Origin: Amborella trichopoda
Taxonomy: Eukaryota > Streptophyta > Magnoliopsida > Amborellales > Amborellaceae
DNA length: 64,000 nucleotides
Assembly (NCBI RefSeq): GCF_000471905.2
Contig: NW_006500357.1
Span: forward strand, 846,708-910,707
Direction: 5' to 3'
The notes below the pieces were generated by a model. The model had not been told where the DNA came from, made no database searches, and saw nothing but the letters and a program-made list of their open reading frames with translations. The position numbers were made by a program, and so were the translations under genes. Below, in pieces: positions 50,101 through 60,567 of the stretch. Each line of letters begins with the position of its first letter. The stretch's first letter is position 1.

Positions 50101-50692
50101 AGAAAACTTCCAGTATGTTATAAGTGTGGTAAGGTAGGCCATTATAAACATCAATGTAAATTAAAAAAGAAAATAGAGTCATTACATTTAGATGATACAA
50201 TTAAAACCAGATTATACAATATAATCAACTATGATTCTACATCTTCAAACTCTTCCTCCGATTCTCATATAGACAATATACATGATGATGATCTGCTATG
50301 GATAGAATCATCTGATTCTTCTAATACTTCAACAGATTTAGAATCATTGAATCTAATGAAAGATAATGATTGTAGCTGTCCCATACCTTCACATAATCTT
50401 CATACACTTACACAAGAAGATAATTTCATCTTAGGCATTATTGACAAAATTACTGATCCAAATGAAAAAAGATCTGTTATTACTCAATTCATTTCTATAA
50501 CGAAAAATAAAGCAAAAATACCTCCCATTAATAAATCTCCTGATGAATACAATTTTGCTTCAATAATGAAGAGAGTAAGTGAACAACATACTTCTCAACA
50601 AAAAGAACCTTCAATTTTTGATTTAAAACTAGAAATCAAAGACATAAAAAGAGAAGTATCTCAATTAAAAAATAAGAATTAAAATTTTAGAA
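47129..50692 (+). pseudogene. Virus B copy B3: partial ORF1 (MP-CP), longest open stretch
   Basis: Begins inside MP (about residue 12) at the fusion with ORF2. A GAA-to-TAA stop lies at about 47176. Sequence 47279-50137 is then open for 952 codons through movement protein and capsid, the longest preserved reading frame here. A one-base loss near 49963 moves the CCHC knuckle (50116-50157) into another frame, open to 50682. The copy ends in the coiled-coil-like region after the knuckle, where it meets the right TA repeat. Protease, RT and RNase H are absent. Confidence 0.93.
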
Positions 50693-50715
50693 TATATATA
50701 TATATATATATATAT
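50692..50715. repeat. TA microsatellite at right border of viral block
   Basis: An AT dinucleotide run begins within the shared bases TAGAAT of ORF1 (sister copies continue TACAAC). It mirrors the left border at 476-494. Confidence 0.9.
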
Positions 50716-51074
50716 GGGTGCTGTTGGTATAAAGATGCATTTGTAGCTGTAGAGTTAAGGTGCACCTTTAAATTTTATCATGATATATAATTTTGATGTA
50801 AAATGTTCTTAGGATTATCTCAAAATCTATTTTTATATCTACTTATAAAATTTTAAAATTAAAAATGGTTAAAATCAAATAGATCTATAAACATACGAAA
50901 ATCTTGAAAATAGACCGTGTAGATAATATATTGTAAAATGCACTATTTCTAAGACTTAAAATCTTTTTATTTTTCATGATCATACATCTCGATGTCGAGA
51001 TGATCAATCAAAAGGGTTTTCAACATTAAAACTACCTTTTCTGATGGATCTTTTAGGTGCATTCTACACTATAA
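50716..51074. other. AT-rich host sequence, possibly part of a transposon
   Basis: No gene is seen. It contains a near-palindrome TTAAGGTGCACCTTTAA (50754-50770) and a later AGGTGCATT before the gap. It could be one end of a non-autonomous element whose other end lies in or past the gap, but this cannot be shown. Confidence 0.4.
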
Positions 51075-51914
51075 NNNNNNNNNNNNNNNNNNNNNNNNNN
51101 NNNNNNNNNNNNNNNNNNNNNNNNNNNNNNNNNNNNNNNNNNNNNNNNNNNNNNNNNNNNNNNNNNNNNNNNNNNNNNNNNNNNNNNNNNNNNNNNNNNN
51201 NNNNNNNNNNNNNNNNNNNNNNNNNNNNNNNNNNNNNNNNNNNNNNNNNNNNNNNNNNNNNNNNNNNNNNNNNNNNNNNNNNNNNNNNNNNNNNNNNNNN
51301 NNNNNNNNNNNNNNNNNNNNNNNNNNNNNNNNNNNNNNNNNNNNNNNNNNNNNNNNNNNNNNNNNNNNNNNNNNNNNNNNNNNNNNNNNNNNNNNNNNNN
51401 NNNNNNNNNNNNNNNNNNNNNNNNNNNNNNNNNNNNNNNNNNNNNNNNNNNNNNNNNNNNNNNNNNNNNNNNNNNNNNNNNNNNNNNNNNNNNNNNNNNN
51501 NNNNNNNNNNNNNNNNNNNNNNNNNNNNNNNNNNNNNNNNNNNNNNNNNNNNNNNNNNNNNNNNNNNNNNNNNNNNNNNNNNNNNNNNNNNNNNNNNNNN
51601 NNNNNNNNNNNNNNNNNNNNNNNNNNNNNNNNNNNNNNNNNNNNNNNNNNNNNNNNNNNNNNNNNNNNNNNNNNNNNNNNNNNNNNNNNNNNNNNNNNNN
51701 NNNNNNNNNNNNNNNNNNNNNNNNNNNNNNNNNNNNNNNNNNNNNNNNNNNNNNNNNNNNNNNNNNNNNNNNNNNNNNNNNNNNNNNNNNNNNNNNNNNN
51801 NNNNNNNNNNNNNNNNNNNNNNNNNNNNNNNNNNNNNNNNNNNNNNNNNNNNNNNNNNNNNNNNNNNNNNNNNNNNNNNNNNNNNNNNNNNNNNNNNNNN
51901 NNNNNNNNNNNNNN
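51075..51914. other. Assembly gap (840 N)
   Basis: A run of N in host DNA to the right of the viral block; content unknown. Confidence 1.
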
Positions 51915-52100
51915 AATATAAATTGATAAAAATAACATCGTAAATTTATGGGGGGTATTTTGGTTAATTTATATTTTAGAGAATTATTTTTTTCATATTT
52001 TTATTAGGTGCGCCTCACTAAGATGTACACATGTTTCAAATTTCAAATAATTTAGATTTGTAGAAAAAAAATGAAAAATAAAACATTATTAGATAATTGT
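51915..52100. repeat. Diverged relative of the left-flank TIR element
   Basis: It shares with 230-380 the order GGGGTATTTTGGT(C/T)AATT, a T-rich spacer, AAGGTGCGCC or TAGGTGCGCC, then TAGAAAAAAAA. The other half would fall in the gap. The rest of 52100-52420 is AT-rich with no gene seen. Confidence 0.6.
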
Positions 52101-52421
52101 GATGTGATGAAATTTGGATGGTGATTAGGATAAACGAAATCTTTCATGTAAAATTGAATCTATTTGCATTTTTGGTATTACGTTGGATGAATGAAAAAAT
52201 CTTATTTAATTATAATTTTTTTTTAAAATTTATCAATGAACTACATAGTGGAGAAGTATTACATGCAGTTTAGTTTTGAGTTTTTCCATTTTCTGACATC
52301 ATATTTGAAATTCATATTGAAAATATTAAATGCAGTTTCAAGCTTTCCCATCCCCACATTTTATGGTTTTCAGCCTTCCACCTACCAATTTTCGCATGCA
52401 TTCTAGAATCTAGGAAGTCAG

Positions 52422-52577
52422 TAGCCAGGGTGATTCCTCCCAGAGACACTGCAAAGTTATCAAACGGAGTTCTGTGGTGTGACTTGCTTTGATCGTTTAA
52501 ATAGCAAGGGTGATTCCCAGGGACCCTGCAAAGTTATCAAACGGAGTATGGTGGTGTGACTTGCTTTGATCGTTTAA
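52422..52577. repeat. Tandem duplication, about 78 bp x 2
   Basis: Two adjacent units (52422-52500 and 52502-52577) share AGGGTGATTCC, GCAAAGTTATCAAACGGAGT and GTGGTGTGACTTGCTTTGATC. They lie just upstream of the candidate TFB5 5' exon and may be part of its promoter. Confidence 0.85.
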
Positions 52578-53222
52578 GGCTGACACCTTCGGCAAACTAC
52601 CTTTCAGAATTAGGGTTTCACTGGTGGAAAGGCGCGAGGAAGATCAATGAGCTCTGGTCACTAACCCTAAAAACTGGTAATCTTTTCTTTGCTCGGATCC
52701 TCACCGTAGGTCTTTCAATGTAATGGATGTTTCTTACAGGTCTGTTTCGCATAAGATTTGAAGTTCAATTATCATAAAAGATTAGTGTTTTTGCTGTGAA
52801 GAATTTACCATTTTTGAAGGCGGAATTGTTATTTTTTTTGTAGGAGTTGATATGTAGGGCACAGTTTGAGGGATTCTGAAATCAGTTTTTGTTAGATTGG
52901 AATCAGGCTTCTCTGGTGAATGAATGGGAAGGGATTTTTTTCTCATTTCTTGAGTAATTAACTAAGTGGGTTTTTCTGAGAATGAATGAGAACTAGTGTC
53001 ATGCTTCGTTTTAATTTGAGTTCTGCAAAATTTTAGAATATTGGGATTTATTCGATGCTGAGGTTAACCCTGTGATGTTAAATCAGGTCCGTTTATGTAA
53101 TCGTCTCATTACCAGGTTTATGTGTTTATATAAGGCTACAATCCGGCTCTTAGAAGCTAGGGTTTTTCCAGTGTGGGTAGTTCAAAGCAACTCATGCTCT
53201 TGTTCAGGAAACCCTAAAAAAT
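52578..53222 (+). promoter_or_regulatory. Candidate TFB5 promoter and alternative 5' UTR exons
   Basis: Two stretches resemble plant 5' UTR exon ends. One has AGGGTTTCACTGG and then AACCCTAAAAACTG followed by GTAATC (donor at about 52677). The other has AAACCCTAAAAAATG followed by GTAAGA (about 53222). AAACCCTAA (telo-box-like) motifs are common in promoters and 5' leaders of plant housekeeping and translation genes. Either could splice to the acceptor TGCAG at 59321-59325 just before the TFB5 start, which would make a 6 kb 5' UTR intron containing the transposons below. This is inference; no transcript is available. Confidence 0.4.
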
Positions 53223-53965
53223 GGTAAGATGTCCTCATGTGCTTAAAGCTTGTGCTTTTACATGGAATTTTATGGTGAATAATTTTGTTGTTACTTTCAT
53301 TTTATGACCAGTAATATGTTAGTTTGTGTTGCTTTTGCTTTACCATGTACTACGCTAGGTATTCTGGACTAATAAATCTATCATTAGTAACTTTGTGGCC
53401 GATATAGCTTGAATTTGTATAGTTATTAGACAATATAGTCTTTATCTCTTTCACAGTTAAGATTAGGGTTTATTACACGTTGAATGAGTGGCACTAGGGT
53501 TTCTTCTATTGACTGAATCAATGTTGTTAGGACTGGACTGGTGAGCACGAGTTTGATTGGACTGTCCGAATTGGACCAGTCTAAGAAATTAAATAATTGA
53601 TAAAAAGAGTAAAATAAGAAAAATTGGAAAAATAGAAAAAAATATGGAAAACTCAAAAAAATGAAAAATTCAAAAAATTCTAAAAACAAATATAACTCTT
53701 TAAGTAATAAAGAAATGCGGATTAATAATACAATAACTCAAATTTGTAAAGAATACTTGAAACAAAAAATTATCATATAATATTACAAAATTAGTCGTGA
53801 ACCACAATCATATGTAGGGCGAAGTAAGTAACATCACCGCATGTCCACAATCTGCAACTCATAGGCCTCAAAATCTTAGCAACTCATAGGCCTCAAAATC
53901 TCGTTAGAATTAGAATATTACAAAACTCAAGTGATATAATAACAATGTAAAAAACAATTAAGTTT

Positions 53966-54102
53966 TCTTCATTAATTTCATTTCCATCTCCTTGCTTATC
54001 ATTGGGCTCCTCAACATTGACCTTTGAATCATCATCATTATCATAGGTCAACAATGAAGAGCCCAATGATAAGCAAGGAGATGGAAATGAAGTTGATGAA
54101 AA
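53966..54102. repeat. Inverted repeat hairpin
   Basis: The arms 53966-54024 and 54045-54102 match in inverted orientation (centre motif CCCAATGATAAGCAAGGAG) around a 20 bp loop. It sits at the 5' edge of the LINE remnant and may be an inversion made during LINE insertion. Confidence 0.8.
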
Positions 54103-56078
54103 AGTCAATGTTATGTGGAATTGAGATGGTTGACTGTATTAAGAAAGTGGCAACAAAAGTTATAGGAAAAACTAGAGGGAAAAAAAAATTCCGATTAGGA
54201 AACTTGCTGGTGAAGTGATGAGGTTCATAAAGCCATTAGCGAAAACTGATTCATGTTATGAAACTTGGCAATGTAATAGAAATGATCAAAATTTATAATG
54301 ATATAAAAATGGCAAGAAAAATATTAAACAAATAGTAAGGCTAAACTTAAGGCATATGATAATCTATACAGTAAACTGGGAACAAGAAAAGGTAAAAAAA
54401 AGTCTTTAAAACAACAAAAATGAGAGAGAAAAAATGTAGGGATCTAGACCATATTAAATGCATTAAGAGTGAGGATTAATTTTTAAATGATGAACACATT
54501 GGGAACACAGTGGTAGAAGGGACCGTTGGCATAAATGAGGGTAGTGGCCATCGATACATTCGTATGATTAGGATATCAAAAGTGAAAGAAGCCTTGCAGA
54601 TGATGAAGATAGGAAAGGCTTTAGTATCAAATGGTATCTCAAGAGAGGTTCGGAAGTGCATGGGGGAGATCGGCATTGACTGACTGACCAAGTTGTTCAT
54701 CAAAGTCTTGAGAACAAAGAAAATGATAGCTGAATGGAGGAAAACCATTGTGATACCTGTTTCAAGAGCAAAGGAGACATACAAAATGGTGCGAACTATC
54801 GAGGGGTCAACTTATGAGCCACTCTATGAAGTTGAAGGAGAGAGTGATTGAGCAATGACTAAGGAATGAAACAAGTGTATCAGAAAACCATTTCGACTTT
54901 ATGTCAGGGAGGTCAATAATTGAGGCTATTTTCCTACTTAGACAACTTATTGAGAAGTTTAGGGCGAAGGGAAAAGACGTGTACAATCTACATGGTCTTT
55001 ATTGATATAGAGAAAGCTTATGAAAGAGTACTATGAGGTTTACTTTGGTGAGTGTTGGAAAAGAATGGAGTTTCCAGATACTATATCGACTTGGTAAGAG
55101 ATATATATGAGGGAATGCTAACTAGTGTGTAGGCAAGTAGTGGAGAGACGAGTAAGTTTTCAGTGACAATAGGTCTACATCAGGGGTTAGCTTTGAGTCC
55201 ATGCCTCTTTGTCTTAGTTTTGGCTGACTGAATTAGGTACCTACAAGATGAGGTACTGTGGTGTATGTTGTTCGTGGAAGACATAATTTTGATTGATGAG
55301 ACCCGAAACGTCAACACAAAGTTCGAACTTTGAAGGGATGCTCTAAGATTTGAAGGTGTTAAAATTAGCCGTTGCATGGAATGCTAATTTAATAATAATT
55401 GGAGAAGAGATGAGAAATTAGTTAAAATTGATGGCTAAGAAATACCAAAAAGAGCGCATTTTTTATATCTTGGATCAATAATCCAAAAAAATGGAGACAT
55501 TGAGGATAGATGTTGCACATAGAATTAGAGCTGGGTAAGGAAGTGGAGATGTACGACTGGAGTTTTATGTGATCGCTGCATACCAATGAAGCTGAAGAGA
55601 AAGTTCTATAGGACAGTTGTGAGACCATATTTGCTTTATGGGGCAGATTGTTGGGCGGTCAAGAAACAACATACTCATAGGATGAGTGTAGTTAAGACGA
55701 AGATGTTGAGTTGGATGAGTGGCAAGACAAGAAGGTATATATTTCGAAATGGATGCATTACAGAGAATTTAGGTGTGGCTCCAATAGGTGATAAGATGAG
55801 AGAAAGTAGACTTAGGTGGGTTGGGCATGCGCAGTGTAGGCCCAGTATGGTAGCTGTTAGGAGGTGCGAGTTAGTTTAATTGGAAAGCTCAAAGTGGGCA
55901 AGGGGTAGGCTCAAAAGGATATGGTTGGAAGCAGTAAGATAAAATATGGGGACTTATGACCTCGCTGAAGGTATGGTCCTTGATAGAGCAGAATGACAAA
56001 CCGGGCTTTGTACAGCCGATCCCAAAAGTTTGGAAAAGGCTCTGATGATGATGATGATTATTATTATTTTTATTTTGG
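54103..56078 (+). pseudogene. Dead RTE-type LINE (reverse transcriptase remnant)
   Basis: A decayed non-LTR retrotransposon reverse transcriptase, readable across all frames. In order: a pre-RT segment (EMVDCIKKVA near 54120), EWRKTIVIP (near 54733), NYRGV, FIDIEKAYE (motif A, near 54996), a GLHQG-like segment (near 55170), then LFVEDIILID (near 55270), where the catalytic FADD is FVED, and a C-terminal Y-L-G-S segment (near 55470). The 3' end (56010-56078) is GGCTCTGATGATGATGATGA followed by TTA-rich sequence, the simple-repeat tail typical of plant RTE elements. Stops and frameshifts are numerous. The 5' part including endonuclease is absent. Confidence 0.87.
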
Positions 56079-56768
56079 GGAAAATTACAAAAAACACTCT
56101 AAAATGGACTATCTATGCAACTTACCCCCACCCCAATCTTTTCTCTCACTTTTTTCCCCCAAACAACCTTTCCTCGCAAATAACCCTCCCAACCTAAAAG
56201 TAGCATGAAATAAGACTAAACTACCCTTGTTTGTTTTCTCACGGTCTTCTCTCTCCTGTTTTCACACGCGCTTCAGCAGTACAAACACGCGCTCCGGCAT
56301 TCTGAATGTGCGCTTTGAAAATGTAGGTCTGAGCCACAGTGCTCCGACATTATGAGAACTCTCTCCGGTAGTGCAAAGATGCACTCCGGCAATGAAGTCT
56401 CTGGAGCCATAGCGCTCCGGCAATGGAGGATCGCGCTTTGGCAGTATAAACAAGCACTTCGGCATTCTGAATGTGCGCTCCAGCAATGCAGGTCTGAGCC
56501 ACAGCGATCCGGCATTATGAGATTGCGATCTGACATTATGAGAACGCGTTCCGACAGTGCAAAGGCGCGCTCCGGCAGTACGCTTCTTGGGATCCGTGAA
56601 TTGATTTGGTTTGTACACGAAGGGCATTTCCGTCCAAAAAAATAACAACTTTTTACCTTGGGAGGTTTTCACGAGGAAAGGTTGTTTTGGGGAAAAAAGT
56701 GAGAGAAAAGATTGGTTGGGGGTAAGTTGCATAGATAGTCCATTTTAGGGTGTTTTTTGTAATTTTCC
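56079..56768. mobile_element. Non-autonomous TIR element with GC-rich repeat core
   Basis: The ends are near-perfect inverted repeats of about 110 bp starting GGAAAATTACAAAAAACAC (left 56079, right 56768). The core (56260-56600) contains about a dozen imperfect repeats built on GCNCTCCGGCA(A/T)T with GAATGTGCGCT and ATTATGAGA units, and it is much richer in CG than the surroundings. Long TIRs suggest a Mutator-like non-autonomous element, but no 9 bp target duplication is evident. Open frames in the core arise from the repeat and are not taken as genes. Confidence 0.8.
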
Positions 56769-57199
56769 ATTTATTATATCAGTTAGGTTTTGTATCAGTC
56801 TAATAGTAAGAAGCTTTTAAGGCTTAAAAGTTACAAATTGTGGACTTGTGGTGATGTACTTACTTTGTCTCTACATATGATTGTGGTTCATGATTAATTT
56901 TTAATATTATATGAGGATTTTTTTTGTCTTCTTTACAAATTTAAGTTATTGTATTCTTAATGAGTATTTCTTTATTGCTTGAGAAGTTATATTTGTTTCT
57001 AATAATTATTTATTTATTTTTAAGATTTTCCTTTTTTCCATATTTTCTCTATTTTCCCCAATTTTTCGTATTTTACTAGTTTTATCAACTATTTAATTTC
57101 TTATACTGGACCAACCGGTAAACCGGTCCAGTTCAGCCGGCCCAACTGAACCTGTGCCTTCACTGGTTCGGTCACTGGTTTGATCCTGAGAACATTGAT

Positions 57200-59325
57200 A
57201 ATGACAATTTTATAGTAGATGTAAGAACCAGTATTTTCAACACTTAATTTTTCTTTCCCTTTCCTTCATCTATATTATTCCTTTCTTCTTCTTAGAGTGC
57301 ATTGTATATTATATTATGATAAATGTTAAGAACCAATATTTTCAGGCTGTGCTGACAAAGGCCACATTTCTAATGTACTCTAGGGATTCTCTGTGGCTCT
57401 TGTTGTTTACACAGATCTATCAATTATACTTCTTTCACCCCAGTGGTTTATTGCCCAACCTGCCAAAATGGTTGAACCATTGATTGCCACATAAACAACT
57501 GGTTGCATTGAACTCTTTTTATAGCTAGGTTATCGGTGTTTTGAGCCCCTTGCCTTTAAATAAATGACTAAATGATACGTAGTCATTAAAATGCTGAAGA
57601 TCACAATAAACAAAAGCAGTCTCCCTTACATGAAACTAGAAAATGGTCACCAGAAACCATCCGTGGGGAGACATTGACAGTGGCTCCCATATAGTAGTCT
57701 CCTCATTTGCTTCACTAGCTAGTAGTAAATCTGCCGCCTGAATCCTGATTAATTGCCTGAAAATGTGAGAGAATAACTGGTTGAAGCGCATTACACTCTT
57801 CCATTATTGGACCATCCTTCTAAGCTCCAAGCCAGGTGCTTGCGTTTTATGAAGCCAAATGGTAACTGTGAGGAGCTAGATTCAATCCATTAATGAGAAA
57901 AGCATATTCTTTTAGCTAATAGGTGCCTAACTGGTATTGCTTGCAATTCCCATAATTGTATGAACCCTCCATGGATTCCCAAAGGCTGTAAACATGTAAC
58001 CTTTTTTTTTTTTCCCTGAAATAAGAATGTCTGAATGATATCCAGCACTTTGTCTTTCCATTTACAAATGTTTCGTCCGTGATCAAGTTGGATTCATATC
58101 ACCTCTGTTTATTCTTCATCTTACATACTAAAGGCCAATGTTTTAAAGACTGACATTCCTAAACTTTTCTCGAGGGAAAGAAGTTAAATACCATTATGCA
58201 GATAACTTATGTTTCGGGGTTGTAGGGTTTTGGCTTTATGGGTGAGTGTTATTAATTTTAATCTTTTTGATCCATGTCCTAAGTTGAATATGGCTTCCAA
58301 ATGGTCATGTATATTCATGATTTGATTAAAAAATATATTTAATCAATGATGTCTAACCAGTTGGTTTATTTCCTAGGGTTGCTTGGTAGTTTCTTCCTGT
58401 AATCTGTAAATTTGACCATCAATAAAATATTTGATCAGTCCATCATGACATACACTTACATGTATACATTCAAAACAATCTTTTGAATTGAATGAGAAAT
58501 TCTGCATAGACTTGAGCTCTGTGTATGTGTACTAGCGCACACGTGGGTCTTCCTCTAAGATAGAAAAGTGATCCATAGTAGGAAAAAGTGATTGCAGTGT
58601 TTGAATTTCTTTAACCATTTGTTAAGACTGTAAAAGAATGTTCTACAGTTTAACATGGTACACTTCTTCATTCTAGATGTTATAGAGCTAGATAAAAAGT
58701 TAAGGATATTATTAAGGTCTGTTCTTACTAAAAAACAGTTACAGAAGATTTATTTCAAAATCTTGTGAAACTAGTGCAAGTGCAAGGAGTTGTAAAAGTT
58801 GTTATCTTTGATATCAAATTTTCCGTTTGATACGTAATATAGCAGTAGTCGATATGACGTATGGATACTTAGTTGCATTTATTTTCTCCAAAAAAGGAAA
58901 ACACTTGTATGTTTATCTAGTTGGTTTGCAAGAGTTAGCTAAGTGGCCTCAAGGGTTCTAAACTGCAATAGTGAGAAGAGTGGAAATGACACTGAAGTTT
59001 CTAATTTGGCTTTTGGTCTAAACTGAAGCACAAAGGAAATATGAGGGCCTGGCTCCCCTCTATGGAGGGAGGGAGGGAAGGAATAAAATCGTAGAAGAAG
59101 TTAATATCCCCATAATTGTTCTATTTATATGGTTCTGTTATTGTCTTCAATGAATTTTTTTTATAGTATTTGTAGCTCTTGTGGTTAGGCTAAAGCTCTC
59201 CCGAACTCTATTAGCATGTGTATGAGTGCACGTGTGTGATCTTTTTTGGAGAGGGGAAACACACAAATGCACATGCACAGGGACACAAATGAAATTCATA
59301 TTTGAGTGTATCCATTTATGTGCAG
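57200..59325 (+). other. No gene seen; probable TFB5 5' UTR intron
   Basis: AT-rich unique-looking DNA with a poly-T tract near 58002-58014 and no supportable coding exon. If TFB5 starts at one of the upstream exons, this is the last part of its leader intron, ending in the acceptor TGCAG at 59321-59325. Confidence 0.45.
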
Positions 59326-59360
59326 GCAAAGGTTCAAGGTAACTAAATAGGAAGGCCAAT

Positions 59361-60122
59361 ATGGTGAATGCCATTAAGGGCCTCTTCATCTCATGGTGAG
59401 GAAAATCGATCAAGCATTTCCATGTGATCTCTTTATATCTGTACTCTTTTAACAATGAGCATATGTACTTCTCTTCTTATATGTTATTTCAATATAGGTA
59501 ATTAGATGGATGGATAGGTAGTTCTATATAAATGGGTGGGTTTTGTTAACCTTTTCTATTTAGAGTGGAAGTTTTGTGAACTGTTACCAGAAGTTTTTAA
59601 ACCCAAAATGCTCTTTGCTCTTTGTATTAGTCATTTGCATTTATGGCCAGTGCGATTGTGCCATTTATTGAGGGGCTATAAAAAAAAAAGTACTATAAAA
59701 GCTGAAATTCAGCTATGTGAAGGCATGCCATTCTTTCTTACAGTTGCATGTGAATACTTGTGTTTTCAGTCATTGCTCTTCAAATTGTGTTGCAAATTTT
59801 CTATGAAGTCTTATATACTTTCACCCTTCATTGAGACGCTTCTATTCTTATAGAAAAACAAAGACTTCTATTTCGTTATAGTGGTCAGGTATCACAGAGC
59901 TTTTATGTATGTTTATGTAATTTGTTTCTGGTGTTGTTTTGTAGTGATGTTCCAATGGCTCAATTTATTGTGAGTCTAAATGCATCATTACCCGCTTCTC
60001 AGAAATTTATCATTCACATGTTGTACAACTCACACTTGTTTGTGCAAGCTCATGCTGGTGAAATGATTCGGAATAAAATCTCAGAGTTTAGAGATCTGAA
60101 TTCATATGAGAAGCCTGCATGA
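59361..60122 (+). CDS. TFB5: TFIIH subunit TFB5 (GTF2H5/TTDA homologue), two coding exons
   Basis: The smallest subunit of the general transcription and DNA repair factor TFIIH; in other eukaryotes it stabilises the complex for nucleotide excision repair and transcription in the nucleus. Coding exons are 59361-59395 (MVNAIKGLFIS plus two bases TG) and 59945-60122, joined across a GT-AG intron (59396-59944, donor GTGAGG, acceptor TTTGTAG). The split TG|T codon restores Cys before DVPMAQFI. The product is 70 residues, the usual length of the family, and ends SYEKPA with stop TGA. Conserved landmarks are KGxFISCD, PMAQFI, SQKFIIHML and HLFVQ. The first exon is too short to show as an ORF. The frame is intact and splice sites are canonical, so the gene is probably functional. 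Confidence 0.93.
59396..59944 (+). other. TFB5: TFB5 coding intron (phase 2)
   Basis: A GT-AG intron of 549 bp that splits the Cys codon after the second base. The T-rich 3' end (GTGTTGTTTTGTAG) is typical of plant introns. Confidence 0.9.
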
Positions 60123-60567
60123 TTCGGTTCCAGGGGTGTTTTTTTATACGTGTTTTTGTTATGTCCATTGTAATATTAACTCAGATGCTTGCCTATTGCA
60201 GTTTGGTAAAGTTGAGTTGTGTGTGAATTAGTGAAGAATGAATTACAGGGTCTTATGATCATTTTTCTTTCTCGCATGAGCTTTTACAATTTTTTTTTTC
60301 ATTTCATCTCTCTCTCTCTCTCTCCGTGTGGATTTATTCGGTGCAGCATACAGCTCTTTTGTATTGTGAACTCTCATCTCTTCAATAATAATTTTATTTT
60401 AGATAAAAATTTGTATGAGATGTCAAATGCACACTTTAAAAAATCATTTAGAATAGTGTTTAGATGTTGGAAAACCTTATGATTTGATTATCTAGACTTC
60501 AAGATGTATGGGTATGAAGAGAAAAAAAGATTTTCAAATTTTAATAATAGTATATATTGTAATGAGT

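Larger units (their letters stand above)
53517..57199. mobile_element. Long-TIR (foldback-like) element hosting nested insertions
   Basis: The arms 53517-53945 and 56769-57199 are inverted copies over about 430 bp. They pair at ATCAATGTT…AGGA at the tips, AAGAAATTAAATA, ACCACAATCATATGTAG and TGATATAATAA at the inner edges. The space between holds a short hairpin, a LINE remnant and a second TIR element. No transposase is seen and no clear target-site duplication, so the superfamily is unassigned. Confidence 0.75.

Noticed and set aside
492..50692. LTR retrotransposon (Ty3 type) as the source of the RT sequences
   Set aside because: There are no LTRs and no integrase. A 30K-like movement protein precedes capsid, and an intergenic promoter with a tRNA-Met primer-binding site recurs once per unit, all of which fit a pararetrovirus.
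56262..56732. Reverse-strand frames of 87-156 codons in the GC-rich core
   Set aside because: They follow the degenerate CTCCGGCA repeat inside a TIR element and show no family features. Several overlapping frames are open at once, as expected from a repeat.
57341..57390. Alternative first coding exon for TFB5 near VLTKATFLM
   Set aside because: The match to the TFB5 N-terminus is poor. The exon at 59361-59395 matches exactly in residues, phase and donor site.
60300..60325. CT dinucleotide run downstream of TFB5
   Set aside because: A short simple repeat of a kind common in plant DNA, with no sign of function.
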